From the NCBI GenBank assembly GCA_934157035.1, contig CAKPHG010000001.1:1-64000 (forward strand): a stretch of DNA of 64,000 nucleotides. Direction: 5' to 3'. The DNA is from an uncultured Clostridia bacterium. GTDB taxonomy: Bacteria; Bacillota; Clostridia; TANB77; CAG-508. Within the stretch, counting starts at the first letter, position 1, and every line of letters starts with the position of its first letter. The notes beneath the pieces were generated by a model that searched no databases, was not told the DNA's origin, and saw only the letters and a list, made by a program, of their open reading frames with translations. This document shows, piece by piece, positions 17,079-26,656 of the stretch. Position numbers and translations under genes: made by a program.

Positions 17079-18518
17079 TTATATTTTCAATACTCCACCT
17101 ATTGTTCTGTTCATTGCTTCTTCTCCCATATCTTTGCTAGATACAATAGAAGCTCCACCTGCTATAACAACTATATCTCCTTCTTGTACATATCCTCTTC
17201 TTTTAGCCTCTTCTATTCCTTCTGTAATAACATCATTTGGTTTTTGTTTATTTGTTATTAATATTGGATTTGTATTCCATGAAAGTGCTAATTGTCTGTA
17301 TGTTTGTTCATTTGTTGTTAATGCATATATTGGACATGCTGGTAAGAAACTTGCTATCATTCTAGGTGTGTCTCCTGTCTCTGTATATGCAAATATTGCT
17401 TTTGCTTTCATTTCCATAGCAGTTGATGTTACACTATGGCTTAGGTTAAATTCATAGTTTAAATCCGCTAAATCATGTTCTCTTCTTGTAAATCTCTTCC
17501 AATATTTTATATTAGCTTCTACTGCTGTTGCTATTTGATTCATTGTTTCAACACATTTTATTGGATATTTTCCCATAGCACTTTCACCAGATAGCATTAT
17601 TGCTCCTGTTACATCAAATATTGCATTTGCAACATCACTTATTTCAGCTCTTGTTGGATTTGGATTTTCTGTCATAGATTCTAGCATTTGAGTAGCTGTG
17701 ATTACCATTTTTCCATCATTATTGCATTTTTGTATAAGTTTTTTTTGCATAATTGGAACCTCATAGTATGGAATTTCTACTCCTAAGTCACCACGAGCTA
17801 CCATAACTCCATCACTTAGTTTTGTAATTTCATCTAAGTTGTCTATTCCTTCTTGATTTTCTATTTTTGATATAATTTTTATATTTTTTCCGCCATTTTC
17901 ATCTAATACTTTTCTTATATTTTTTACATCTTCGCCATTTCTTACAAAAGATGCTGCAATAAAATCAAATCCTACTCTACATCCATCTTTTAAATCTTGT
18001 ATATCCTTTTCTTTTAATGATGGTAAATTTACATGTGTTCCAGGTAGGTTTATACTCTTTCTATTTCCTAGGCTTCCTCCATTTGTTACTTTACAAATTA
18101 CATCTTTGTCTTTTACTTCTATTACTTCTAATTCTATTTTTCCATCATCTATTAATATAGTAGTTCCTACTTCTATATCTTTATATAATTCTTTGTATGA
18201 TACGCTTACTCTTTCTTTGTTTCCTATAATATCTTCATTTACAAGTGTAAATATATCATCTGCTTTAAGTTCAACAGGCATTTGCTCTAATACACCTGTT
18301 CTTATTTCTGGTCCTTGTGTATCTAGTAATAATGCAACTGGCATATTTAATTCTTCTCTTGCCTTTTTTACATTATCTATATATACTTTTTGACTATCAT
18401 AACTTCCATGTGAAAAATTAATTCTTGCTACATTCATTCCCGCTAAAATTAATTTTTTTAATGTTTCTACTTCTTTTGTTGCTGGTCCTATTGTACATAC
18501 TATTTTTGTTTTTCTCAT
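17079..18518 (-). CDS. pyk: Pyruvate kinase
   Basis: Last step of glycolysis: PEP + ADP to pyruvate + ATP. The (beta/alpha)8 barrel shows RINFSHGSYDSQ, KIISKIENQEGIDNLDEI, MVARGDLGVEIPYYEV, ITATQMLESMTENPNPTRAE and AIMLSGESAMGKYP. The B domain lies at about 70-170. The 479 residues end after the regulatory C domain; the extra C-terminal PEP-utiliser-like domain found in Bacillus pyruvate kinases is absent. It starts after AGGAGGAGATAAA, from a consensus promoter. Confidence 0.97.
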   Translation of the reverse strand: MRKTKIVCTIGPATKEVETLKKLILAGMNVARINFSHGSYDSQKVYIDNVKKAREELNMPVALLLDTQGPEIRTGVLEQMPVELKADDIFTLVNEDIIGNKERVSVSYKELYKDIEVGTTILIDDGKIELEVIEVKDKDVICKVTNGGSLGNRKSINLPGTHVNLPSLKEKDIQDLKDGCRVGFDFIAASFVRNGEDVKNIRKVLDENGGKNIKIISKIENQEGIDNLDEITKLSDGVMVARGDLGVEIPYYEVPIMQKKLIQKCNNDGKMVITATQMLESMTENPNPTRAEISDVANAIFDVTGAIMLSGESAMGKYPIKCVETMNQIATAVEANIKYWKRFTRREHDLADLNYEFNLSHSVTSTAMEMKAKAIFAYTETGDTPRMIASFLPACPIYALTTNEQTYRQLALSWNTNPILITNKQKPNDVITEGIEEAKRRGYVQEGDIVVIAGGASIVSSKDMGEEAMNRTIGGVLKI

Positions 18519-18571
18519 TTTATCTCCTCCTATAAAACTTTACTTATTACATATTATTTCCACATTTTCGT

Positions 18572-18600
18572 ATTATAACATTATTTTCCTTTTGCTTCAA
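18572..18600 (-). promoter_or_regulatory. SigA-type promoter of pyk
   Basis: On the minus strand TTGAAG and TATAAT are separated by 17 bases, about 55 bases upstream of the pyk start. Confidence 0.75.
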
Positions 18601-18660
18601 TAGTTTATTTGTTATTTTTTGTCTTTTATTGTTATTTTTTGTTTATGTATAAATTAAATT

Positions 18661-18722
18661 TTAAGGACGGGCTTAAAAATTTAATTTTTGAAATATAATT
18701 AAATTTCTAAATCCGTCCCTAG
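18661..18722. repeat. Imperfect inverted repeat with GGACGG core
   Basis: TTAAGGACGGGCTTAAAAAT in the left arm pairs imperfectly with the right arm that ends ATCCGTCCCTAG. It lies between the glgP stop and the pyk promoter region and resembles the repeats near 10.2 and 52.1 kb in core, size and position between genes. Confidence 0.65.
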
Positions 18723-18737
18723 TTTTTAAAATCTCTT

Positions 18738-21302
18738 CTATTTTACTATCCATTTTACCAAGTTTAAATTTTCACTATCTAAAAGCATTTCATGTTTTGG
18801 CATAACACGGAATGTATATCCATAGTCTCCACCTGTTGTCAATTCTATTTTAGCTTTATATGTAGCTATTCTTTCTTCTTCATTATATTCTATCATTTTC
18901 ATTGGAATAACTGCTATTTTTTCTACCATGCCATTTTCATTTATCTTTCCATAATATACTTGAGTTTCTATATTTTCTGGTTCAATATTTGGTAATTTTA
19001 CTTTACAAGAAACTTCAATATTATTTCCAGCATCCATGGTTATATTGTCTAAGTTATTTTCTTCTGTTATTTCAATGTTTTCAAATTCATTATATATTTG
19101 TTTTTTCCAACTATTATAATTTGCAACATTTTCTAAACTTTCATAGTATTTATGATATAAATTAGCTAAAGGCATATATAATTTTGTTGTATAATCTACA
19201 AGCATTCTTGCTGTACTATATTTACCACCTGTAGAAATTATAGAATTTTTCATATATTCCATCCATTTAGTAGATACTCCATTTTCATTTTGTTCATAAT
19301 ATGCTGGAATTACTTTGCTTTCTAATGTTTGATAAATGCTTTCACTATCAAAATTATCTTGTATGTCATAACTCTCATATTCGGCATTTGTTCCTATTGC
19401 CCAACCATTTTTCTGGTTATATCCTTCTGCCCACCAACCATCTAAAATACTAAAGTTTACTACTCCATTTACAGATGCTTTTTGTCCACTTGTTCCAGAT
19501 GCTTCCATTGGTCTTCTTGGAGTATTAAGCCATACATCTACACCACTAATTAAATAACGAGATAACTCCATATTATAATTTTCAAGTAAAAATACTTTCC
19601 CTTTAAATTGTGGCTTCATAGATATTTCGTGAATATATTTTATTAAATCTTGACCTTCTTTATCCTTTGGATGAGCTTTTCCTGCAATTAAAATTTGAAC
19701 AGGTCTTTCTGAATTGTTTACAATTTCTGTTATTCTCTCTAGATCTCTAAATAGTAAAGTTGCTCTTTTATATGTAGCAAATCTTCTTGCAAATCCTATT
19801 GTTAATATATTTGGATTTAATTTTGATGTAATTTCATTAATTTCCTCATAATGATATCCGCTTCTTTTTAATCTTGTAGTAATATTTTCTTTAGCTTTTT
19901 CCATTAATTTTTGTTTTCTTTGAATATGTGCATTCCACAATTTTTCGTTTGGAATATCACTTATTTTTTCCCATGTTGTATCTTTATATATGCTATCTTG
20001 CCAATAAGGCATTAAATATTCATTATATAACTCTTTTAATTCTGGTGAAAGCCATGAACATGTATGAATTCCATTTGTAACATAAGTAATTGGAGATTCA
20101 TCTGCTGCAATCTCTGGCCATACTTCATTAAATAATTCTCTTGAAACTGCTCCATGAAGTTTACTTACTCCATTTTTCTTTCCTGCAACTTTTAATGCTA
20201 ATATTCCCATATTAAATCCAGAATTTGGTTTTGGATTAGGTATCATACCCATTTGTAAAAATTCTTCTTTTGAAATTCCTAATCTATCCCAATATCCTTT
20301 AAAATACTTTTCTACTAAATCCAATGGAAAGATATCATTTCCCGCTGGAACTGGTGTATGAGTTGTGAACACTGTTTTTGATGATACTATATCTCTAGCC
20401 ATTTCAAAAGAAACTTGTTTTTCTTTCATTACATTTTTAATTAGTTCTATAATTAAAAATGATGAATGTCCCTCATTCATATGATATACAGTTGGATTTA
20501 ATCCTAATGCCCTTATAACATTTACTCCAGCCATTCCAAGAACTATTTCTTGGGCAATTCTCATTTCTTGATCTCCACCATATAAAGTTGTAGTTATGTT
20601 TCTATATTCTTCATTGTTTTCTTCTATATCAGAATCCATCAAGTATAAATTAACTCTTCCTACTTGAATGTTCCACACTTTTAAATATAATCTTCTTTTT
20701 GGAAACTTAACATATACAATTAAATCTTTTCCATCTGCATCTTTTACAGGTTTTATTGGAAGTGATGATATATCTATTTTATTATATTGTGTTTCTTGTT
20801 CGCCATATCCATTTATTTTTTGATGGAAATATCCATTTTTATATAGTAAACCTATTGCAACTAATGGAATACCTAAATCACTTGCTGATTTCAAATGATC
20901 TCCTGACAAGATACCAAGTCCTCCAGAATATATTGATAATATTTGATCTAATCCATATTCTGCTGAAAAATATGCTATTAAGTCATTTTTATTTTCTGGA
21001 TAATTTTTAGAAAACCATGTTGATTTACTATTCATATAATCTTCAAAGTTTTCTTCTATCTTGTCATATTGTTTTAAAAATTCTTCATTTGTCGAAATTT
21101 TTTCTAGTTTTTCTTGATCTACACTCTTTAAAAATTTAACTGGATTTTTTTCGACTGTCTCCCATAAATCTCTATCTATTTCTTTAAATAATCTTAAATA
21201 CTCAGTATTCCATGACCACCACAAATTATTAGCAATATCAGCTAATTTTTCTATTCTTTTTGGTAATTGTGGATTAACTGTAATCTTGTTAAATACATAC
21301 AT
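18738..21302 (-). CDS. glgP: Alpha-glucan (glycogen/starch) phosphorylase, GT35
   Basis: Releases glucose-1-phosphate from alpha-1,4-glucans. This is the phosphorylase type with an N-terminal DUF3417-like segment (about residues 1-110, with NNLWWSWNTEYLRLF). The core shows YFSAEYGLDQILSIYSGGLG, YHMNEGHSSFLIIEL and TTHTPVPAGNDIFP. The PLP-binding segment is ASGTSGQKASVNGVVNFSIL, where the Lys should form the Schiff base. At 854 residues it carries an extra beta-rich C-terminal region of roughly 110 residues that ends in ENLNLVKWIVK. The start lies 12 bases after AAAGGAGG. With the GT4 and GH57 genes further along, it fits glycogen turnover. Confidence 0.93.
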   Translation of the reverse strand: MYVFNKITVNPQLPKRIEKLADIANNLWWSWNTEYLRLFKEIDRDLWETVEKNPVKFLKSVDQEKLEKISTNEEFLKQYDKIEENFEDYMNSKSTWFSKNYPENKNDLIAYFSAEYGLDQILSIYSGGLGILSGDHLKSASDLGIPLVAIGLLYKNGYFHQKINGYGEQETQYNKIDISSLPIKPVKDADGKDLIVYVKFPKRRLYLKVWNIQVGRVNLYLMDSDIEENNEEYRNITTTLYGGDQEMRIAQEIVLGMAGVNVIRALGLNPTVYHMNEGHSSFLIIELIKNVMKEKQVSFEMARDIVSSKTVFTTHTPVPAGNDIFPLDLVEKYFKGYWDRLGISKEEFLQMGMIPNPKPNSGFNMGILALKVAGKKNGVSKLHGAVSRELFNEVWPEIAADESPITYVTNGIHTCSWLSPELKELYNEYLMPYWQDSIYKDTTWEKISDIPNEKLWNAHIQRKQKLMEKAKENITTRLKRSGYHYEEINEITSKLNPNILTIGFARRFATYKRATLLFRDLERITEIVNNSERPVQILIAGKAHPKDKEGQDLIKYIHEISMKPQFKGKVFLLENYNMELSRYLISGVDVWLNTPRRPMEASGTSGQKASVNGVVNFSILDGWWAEGYNQKNGWAIGTNAEYESYDIQDNFDSESIYQTLESKVIPAYYEQNENGVSTKWMEYMKNSIISTGGKYSTARMLVDYTTKLYMPLANLYHKYYESLENVANYNSWKKQIYNEFENIEITEENNLDNITMDAGNNIEVSCKVKLPNIEPENIETQVYYGKINENGMVEKIAVIPMKMIEYNEEERIATYKAKIELTTGGDYGYTFRVMPKHEMLLDSENLNLVKWIVK

Positions 21303-21406
21303 TTTTTCAATGTTCCTCCTTTGTAATCTTATAATCTTTATCTTTAGGTTTCACATATTGTTATTATCTATTAACTTTATTTATTTGTCAAATATTTTTT
21401 ATGTTT

Positions 21407-22699
21407 TTATAAAATTTCTTTTTTACTATATTCTTCTGGCTTTAACCCCACTCTAGTTCTCATATAATCTAATAACAGAACAAATCCTGCTGTAAATACA
21501 CAACCTATTATAATTAGCGTATATGCAGTTGGTACAACATCTAATATATATGAGGCTACAAAAATAAGTAATGATGCAATCGCATTCTCAATTATATTGT
21601 TCGCTGTTGAAATTCTTACTCTCTTTTCACTATTAGTAAAATTATTAAAGTATTGTTTTATTAACACATAATATGGACCTTTCATTATATATTGTATAGT
21701 AAATAATACTAATGTAAATATTATTAAAATATTTATATTAAAATTACATAGTAGTATTACTCCCATTACTAACCCTGAAACTGCCATTGGTAATGATAAA
21801 AATGCTAAAGTTCTATTTCTATATTTTTTATGAATTCTACCTTGATTTCTAGCAGCAATCCCTGTTACAATTCCAAGCACTGCAAATATAATTCCAAAAT
21901 ACTGTTCTGGTATTCCTATTTCTATTAAAACTGTATTTCTTAAATTTTGTAAAATTTTTAATAAAGCTACAAATACTGCATTAAATATTAATAAACACTT
22001 TAATCTTTTTGATTTTAATATATTCTTGAAAGAAACTCTTATATTTGCCATTTCTTCTCTTATTTGCATTTTTCCTTTTTCAGTATATAATTCTTCAAAT
22101 TTTGTAGATGTTAAAAATGTTATCAATATTATTATAAAACATATTACCATTGGTATATATGAGTTTACTACAAATAAGAAACTAGATAATATAGCAGAAA
22201 TTGCATCCACATAATAATATCTAGAAAATGCTTTTCCATCTATTTTTGCAAATTGTGTTCCTCTTTTTTCTCCATGTTCTAATGAATCATATAACATATC
22301 ACTCTCACATGTTGCTTTAATTACAAATGAAAATGCACATAATACCTGTGATACTAGCAACATATTAAAACTTGTTGAAAACATTATTATTAAAATATGT
22401 ATTGCTAAAACAAAATTAGCTATTATTAGACTTTTTCTTTTTCCTACCTTTTGTATAATTAATGTAGATGGTATTTGCATTAGAAATTTAAATAAGATAT
22501 AAAATGCATCAAACTGCAATACTTGTGCTGGTGAAATTCCTTTTTCTATTGTCAAAAATAAGTATATTATTGCATAATAGAATAATAAATCCCATGAAAA
22601 AATGCGGTATATTTTGTATAATTTAATATTATTTTTCTTTTTCTCTTGTAATTTAATTTCTTCTTTTGCAAGCTCTTTTGTTTCTTGTAGTTTTTCCAT
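21407..22699 (-). CDS. Major facilitator superfamily transporter (paralogue 2)
   Basis: A 430-residue, 12-helix transporter related end to end to the gene at 15752-17041. It has the same FSWDLLFYY start, GKRKSLIIANF loop and GLKPEEYSKKE end. An N-terminal charged stretch of about 25 residues (LAKEEIKLQEKKKNNIK) precedes helix 1. The substrate is unknown. It starts after TAGGAGATAGTA and lies directly upstream of glgP in the direction of transcription, so co-transcription is possible. Confidence 0.8.
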   Translation of the reverse strand: MEKLQETKELAKEEIKLQEKKKNNIKLYKIYRIFSWDLLFYYAIIYLFLTIEKGISPAQVLQFDAFYILFKFLMQIPSTLIIQKVGKRKSLIIANFVLAIHILIIMFSTSFNMLLVSQVLCAFSFVIKATCESDMLYDSLEHGEKRGTQFAKIDGKAFSRYYYVDAISAILSSFLFVVNSYIPMVICFIIILITFLTSTKFEELYTEKGKMQIREEMANIRVSFKNILKSKRLKCLLIFNAVFVALLKILQNLRNTVLIEIGIPEQYFGIIFAVLGIVTGIAARNQGRIHKKYRNRTLAFLSLPMAVSGLVMGVILLCNFNINILIIFTLVLFTIQYIMKGPYYVLIKQYFNNFTNSEKRVRISTANNIIENAIASLLIFVASYILDVVPTAYTLIIIGCVFTAGFVLLLDYMRTRVGLKPEEYSKKEIL

Positions 22700-22810
22700 T
22701 ACTATCTCCTATTTTCTTTCGTTTTTCTAATTATATCAAACCTATTTTTTTAGTGCAACATTTTTTTATTATATTCTCAATTTCAAGCATTTTACATATT
22801 TTTTTCATTT

Positions 22811-23675
22811 TTAAAATTCTTCTAATATATCTTGCATACATGTTACACATTTTGCTCCTTGTTTTATTAATTCATTTGTTCCTTCTGAGTTTTCACTTGT
22901 TATATTTCCGTGGAATTGTAAATACATTTTTACCTTGTTCTAATGCAAAGTCTACTGTTGTCATTGTTCCACTTTTCTTTTTAGCTTCTATTACTATAAT
23001 TCCATTTGATAATCCACTTATAATACGATTTCTAGCTGGAAAGTTCATTTTTTCCGGCTTTGTTCCAAATGGATATTCACTTATTATACAACCTCTATTG
23101 TTTATTATTTCATCTACTAAATTTTCATTTTCAGAAGGATATATTATATCTAAAGAACTTCCTATAACTGCAATCGTCTTTCCACTATTTTTTAAAGTTT
23201 CTATATGACAAATACTATCAATTCCTCTTGCCAAACCACTTATAGTTACTATGTTATTTTTTACTATTCCTTTTGTAACAGCTTTTGCTACTTTTTCTCC
23301 ATATTTTGAATTCTGCCTGCATCCTATTACAGCTAAAGAAAAGCTATTCAATATTTCTACATTTCCTTTTACATACAAACTAATTGGTTTATCATATATT
23401 TGTTTTAATTTTTCTGGATAATTTTCATCACATATATTTATTAATTTAATATTTTCCCTCTTCATTTTGTTTTCAATATCTTCTAACCCTATTTTATATT
23501 TTGGGTTTAATATTTCTTTTGCTATTTTCTCACCAATTCCTTCTACTTTTATTAATTCTTTCTGTTTTAAATTCCAAATTTCTTCTATTTTATATTTTTT
23601 TAATAGTTCCTGCTTTTTTATGCTTCCTAAATTTTTAATTCTAGAAAACCATATCCAATATTTTGTTTTTTCCAT
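22811..23675 (-). pseudogene. dprA: DNA-processing protein DprA, single-base frameshift near the 3' end
   Basis: DprA loads RecA on incoming single-stranded DNA in transformation. The first 260 codons contain an N-terminal helix-hairpin-helix region (IKVEGIGEKIAKEIL) and the Rossmann-like core: LAVIGCRQNSKYGEKVA, TISGLARGIDSICH, IAVIGSSLDIIYPSEN, IISEYPFGTKPEKMNFPARN and GTMTTVDFALEQGKNVFTIP. The reading then turns to RKYNK and stops at 22893. The expected family ending, GNITSENSEGTNELIKQGAK, is present in the next frame and runs to a stop at 22811. One extra base within CCACGG, where CCAGG is expected, explains it. Only the last 30 or so residues are affected. A sequencing error is a serious alternative. 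Confidence 0.85.
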
Positions 23676-23716
23676 TCTTCCTCCTTTTTTATATATTTTT
23701 TTATTTGTTATTTTTA

Positions 23717-23891
23717 GGAGAAAAATATAAAATTTTCAAAAAAGCGCATTGAAAGTAAGTGAGTTAGAAATTATTAAGAAATTTGTGGAAAGAGTTCATT
23801 CTTCAAATGGAAAGGTGCCACAAATTTCGCTTATAATTTCTACGCTACTTAGCTTGAACGAGCATTTTTTTAAATTTCTATATTTTTCTCT
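23717..23891. repeat. Long imperfect palindrome, about 175 bp, MITE-like
   Basis: The left arm (from GAGAAAAATATA through GTTAGAAATTATTAAG to AAATTTGTGG) is mirrored by the right arm (CCACAAATTT to TATATTTTTCTC) with scattered mismatches, leaving a loop of about 30 bases near 23800. It occupies nearly the whole gap between folD and dprA. It shares a CATTGAAAG block with the element at 11583-11711 but is otherwise different. It could be a mobile non-autonomous element or a structured RNA. Confidence 0.7.
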
Positions 23892-23952
23892 TTTAAAACT
23901 TCTATAATAAAAAAGAACTTAGTAAAAACTAAGCCCTTTATATTTTTATAAT

Positions 23953-24801
23953 TTATTTTTCTTCTAAATATTTAGCTGCAATTACAACATTGTGAAGTAG
24001 CATTGCTATTGTCATAGGTCCAACTCCACCTGGAACTGGCGTTATGTATGATGCTTTTTTACTTACATTTTCAAAATCCACATCACCAACTAAACCTGTT
24101 TCTAATCTATTAATTCCTACATCTATAACAACTGCCCCCTCTTTTACCATATCAGCTGTTACAAATTTTGGTTTACCTATAGCAGAAATTAGTATATCTG
24201 CATTTTTTGTTATTTCTTCTATATTTTTTGTTTTAGAATGGCAAATAGTAACTGTAGCATCTGCATTTAATAAACATTGTGCTAAAGGTTTTCCTACTAT
24301 ATTGCTTCTTCCTAATATAACAACATTCGCACCACTTAAATTTATATTATATTCTTCTAACATTTTCATAACACCATGTGGTGTACAAGATATAAAAGTT
24401 TGTCTTTTTAACGTTAGTCTTCCTATATTTATTGGATGAAAACCGTCTACATCTTTTCTAAAGTCTATTGTTTCAAATGCTGTATATATATCTAATGGCT
24501 TTGGAATTGGACTTTGAAGAAGTATTCCATGTATATCTTCTCTCTCATTTAAGTCTTCTATTACTTTTAGTAATTCTTCCATTGAACATGTTTCGTCTAA
24601 TAAAAATTCCTCATATTCAATTCCTACTTCATTACATGCTTTACTTTTATTTCTAACATAAACTTTTGATGCTGGATCTTGTCCAACCATTATGACTGCA
24701 AGTTTTGGAAATATATTTTTCTTTTTTAATTCTTCTACTTCTACTTTTACTTGTTCTCTTATTTTTTTTGAAAGTTCTTTTCCATTTATAATTGTTGCCA
24801 T
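23953..24801 (-). CDS. folD: Bifunctional methylene-THF dehydrogenase/methenyl-THF cyclohydrolase
   Basis: Interconverts one-carbon tetrahydrofolate forms and supplies 10-formyl-THF for purines. The 282-residue length is normal. The substrate motif is VIMVGQDPASKVYVRNKSKA with the catalytic Lys in YVRNK. Also seen are GILLQSPIP, KDVDGFHPINIGRL, the dinucleotide motif VILGRSNIVGKPLAQCLL and the C-terminal PVPGGVGPMTIAMLL. The start follows AAAGGGAGAAATAG. Confidence 0.97.
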   Translation of the reverse strand: MATIINGKELSKKIREQVKVEVEELKKKNIFPKLAVIMVGQDPASKVYVRNKSKACNEVGIEYEEFLLDETCSMEELLKVIEDLNEREDIHGILLQSPIPKPLDIYTAFETIDFRKDVDGFHPINIGRLTLKRQTFISCTPHGVMKMLEEYNINLSGANVVILGRSNIVGKPLAQCLLNADATVTICHSKTKNIEEITKNADILISAIGKPKFVTADMVKEGAVVIDVGINRLETGLVGDVDFENVSKKASYITPVPGGVGPMTIAMLLHNVVIAAKYLEEK

Positions 24802-24952
24802 ATCTATTTCTCCCTTTATTTTTTTGTATTATATATTAGCATTTTTTATTTTACAATAGTTTTTTATAAACTTATTATATTTTTCTCTCCTATGTAGCTT
24901 GGGAGAATCTCTTCTTCCAAGTTTGTATAAATTTTAACTAAAATTCATACTA

Positions 24953-25180
24953 TTAGCATCTTCTTTTACAGCATATTAGCATTATAATTCTTATTATTAT
25001 TAAGATTCCAATTAGAACAGCTAAAACAACAAATGCCCCTAATCCTAATGTTTCAAATATTGCTGTTTCTGCCCCTATTATAATCCCAATTACAAAAGTA
25101 AATAATAATCCTAATATAAATACTATTACATCTACGCAGCATTTTTTTGTTCTTTTGCAACAATTATCTTCTTCAAACAT
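24953..25180 (-). CDS. Small Cys-rich two-helix membrane protein
   Basis: About 75 residues, family not recognised. The short N-terminus DNCCKRTKKCCVD is Cys/Lys-rich, two hydrophobic helices follow (about 17-39 and 44-68), and the C-terminus is CCKRRC. Cysteine pairs therefore lie at both membrane-proximal ends on the same side. I place the start at the ATG preceded by GGAGGTGA with five bases spacing; a longer form would begin five codons earlier. A short hairpin near 24898-24923 may lie in its 3' region. Location and small size suggest a membrane or spore-envelope peptide, but this is not shown. Confidence 0.65.
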   Translation of the reverse strand: MFEEDNCCKRTKKCCVDVIVFILGLLFTFVIGIIIGAETAIFETLGLGAFVVLAVLIGILIIIRIIMLICCKRRC

Positions 25181-25239
25181 ACTATTCACCTCCATAATAG
25201 TACATATAAGATACTATTAATATATAATATGTTCTTTTT

Positions 25240-26466
25240 CTACTTTTTTCCACTATTTTCTTCTTTAAATTTTATATTTTTATCAACTTGCATTTTACCT
25301 GCTCTTGTAATAGCTTCATACCCGTACTTTTCTTTAATGTTATCTAATACTGAATCTATTTTCTTTTGTTTTTCATTTTCTACATTTTCAAACAAAGAAA
25401 TCTGTCTTTCTTCTTTTTCTACTAATCCACTTACACTTACTCCTATTAATCTTATTGGAGTATTATTATAAATTTCTGTTAGTAGTTTTTTAGCTTCTTT
25501 TCCTATAATTTTGGTGCTATCTGTCGCAAAATCTAACTTTCTTTGATGTGAAAAAACTTTAAATTCATTAGTTTTTATTTGTACATTTACAACATTTGCA
25601 AACATTTCTTGATTTCTTAGTCTATAGCTTACTTGTTCTACTAAAGCAAGTAAAACTTCTTCTATTTTTTCTATATCGTTATAATCATACGGAAGTGTTA
25701 TAGAATTTCCTATATTTTTAGGCTTTTCTTTTATATAATTTACTTCCTCATTATCTATTCCATTGCTATATTCCCATATCATTTTACCATATTTGCCAAA
25801 ATTTTTTATTAGTAACTTTTCTTCACTTTTAGCTAAATCCCCAATAGTTTTTATTCCCATTTTTTGAAGTTTTGGTAGACTCCTTCTGCCTACCATAAAA
25901 AGTTCTGCTATTGGAAGTTGCCACATTTTAGTTTCTATTTCTTCTTTATATAAAGTATGAACTTTGTTAGGCTTTTCGAAATCTGATGCCATTTTTGCTA
26001 AAAGCTTATTGGGTGCAACACCTATATTTACAGTAAAGCCTAATTCTTCCCTTGCTCTTTTACTTATTTCATACGCTACATCTATTAATTTTCTTGTTTT
26101 TGGAATATAACCTGTTAGATCTAAAAAGCATTCATCTATTGAATAACGTTCTATTTTATCTGTGTATTCTAATAATAAATTATATAATGCATTTGAATAT
26201 TTTCTATATACATTAAAATCCCCTTGAAAGATCTGTATATTAGGACATTTTTTACGTGCAAAAAATATTGGTTCACCTGTTTGAATTCCAAATTGTTTTG
26301 CAATATTGCTTTTAGCTAAAACTATTCCTTTCCTTTGTGCTTCATCTCCACCTATAATAGCAGGAATAGTTCTTATATCTATTGTTTCTCCATTTTTTAA
26401 TTTTTCTACAGCTGTCCAAGATAAAAATGCATTATTTACATCTACATGTAATATTTCTCTTTCCAT
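25240..26466 (-). CDS. dinB: Y-family DNA polymerase IV
   Basis: Error-prone translesion polymerase. The palm shows ILHVDVNNAFLSW near the start (catalytic Asp) and the second acidic pair in YSIDECFLDLTGY. Further motifs are IVLAKSNIAKQFG, FTVNIGVAPNKLLAKMAS, the helix-hairpin-helix PKLQKMGIKTIGDLA and a little-finger domain. Its length of about 408 residues is typical. I prefer the ATG seven bases after AGGTG to an upstream GTG. The promoter is a perfect TTGACA/TATAAT with a LexA-like dyad in the spacer, so SOS control is likely. Confidence 0.92.
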   Translation of the reverse strand: MEREILHVDVNNAFLSWTAVEKLKNGETIDIRTIPAIIGGDEAQRKGIVLAKSNIAKQFGIQTGEPIFFARKKCPNIQIFQGDFNVYRKYSNALYNLLLEYTDKIERYSIDECFLDLTGYIPKTRKLIDVAYEISKRAREELGFTVNIGVAPNKLLAKMASDFEKPNKVHTLYKEEIETKMWQLPIAELFMVGRRSLPKLQKMGIKTIGDLAKSEEKLLIKNFGKYGKMIWEYSNGIDNEEVNYIKEKPKNIGNSITLPYDYNDIEKIEEVLLALVEQVSYRLRNQEMFANVVNVQIKTNEFKVFSHQRKLDFATDSTKIIGKEAKKLLTEIYNNTPIRLIGVSVSGLVEKEERQISLFENVENEKQKKIDSVLDNIKEKYGYEAITRAGKMQVDKNIKFKEENSGKK

Positions 26467-26483
26467 ATTTAACACCTATAGTT

Positions 26484-26512
26484 ATTATAAAACATGTGTT
26501 TTGTATTGTCAA
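26484..26512 (-). promoter_or_regulatory. dinB promoter with LexA-like operator
   Basis: On the minus strand TTGACA and TATAAT are 17 bases apart. The spacer end contains AAACACATGTTT (26490-26501), a dyad close to the Gram-positive LexA box GAACNNNNGTTC. Its position next to the -10 would block RNA polymerase. Confidence 0.7.
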
Positions 26513-26656
26513 GAAAAAACGTTCGTCAAAATTCACCATTTTTTTCCTTTTTATTTACAATTTTATTATTTTGCTATAAAATATTAGTATACATTAATTT
26601 TGAAAGTTATATTTTAAAAATTTAATAAAAATAATTTGGAAAGGCATGAATTTTAT

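Noticed and set aside
24898..24923. Terminator hairpin after the small Cys-rich gene
   Set aside because: CTTGG/CCAAG can pair, but no U-run follows on the minus strand, so it was not listed as a terminator.
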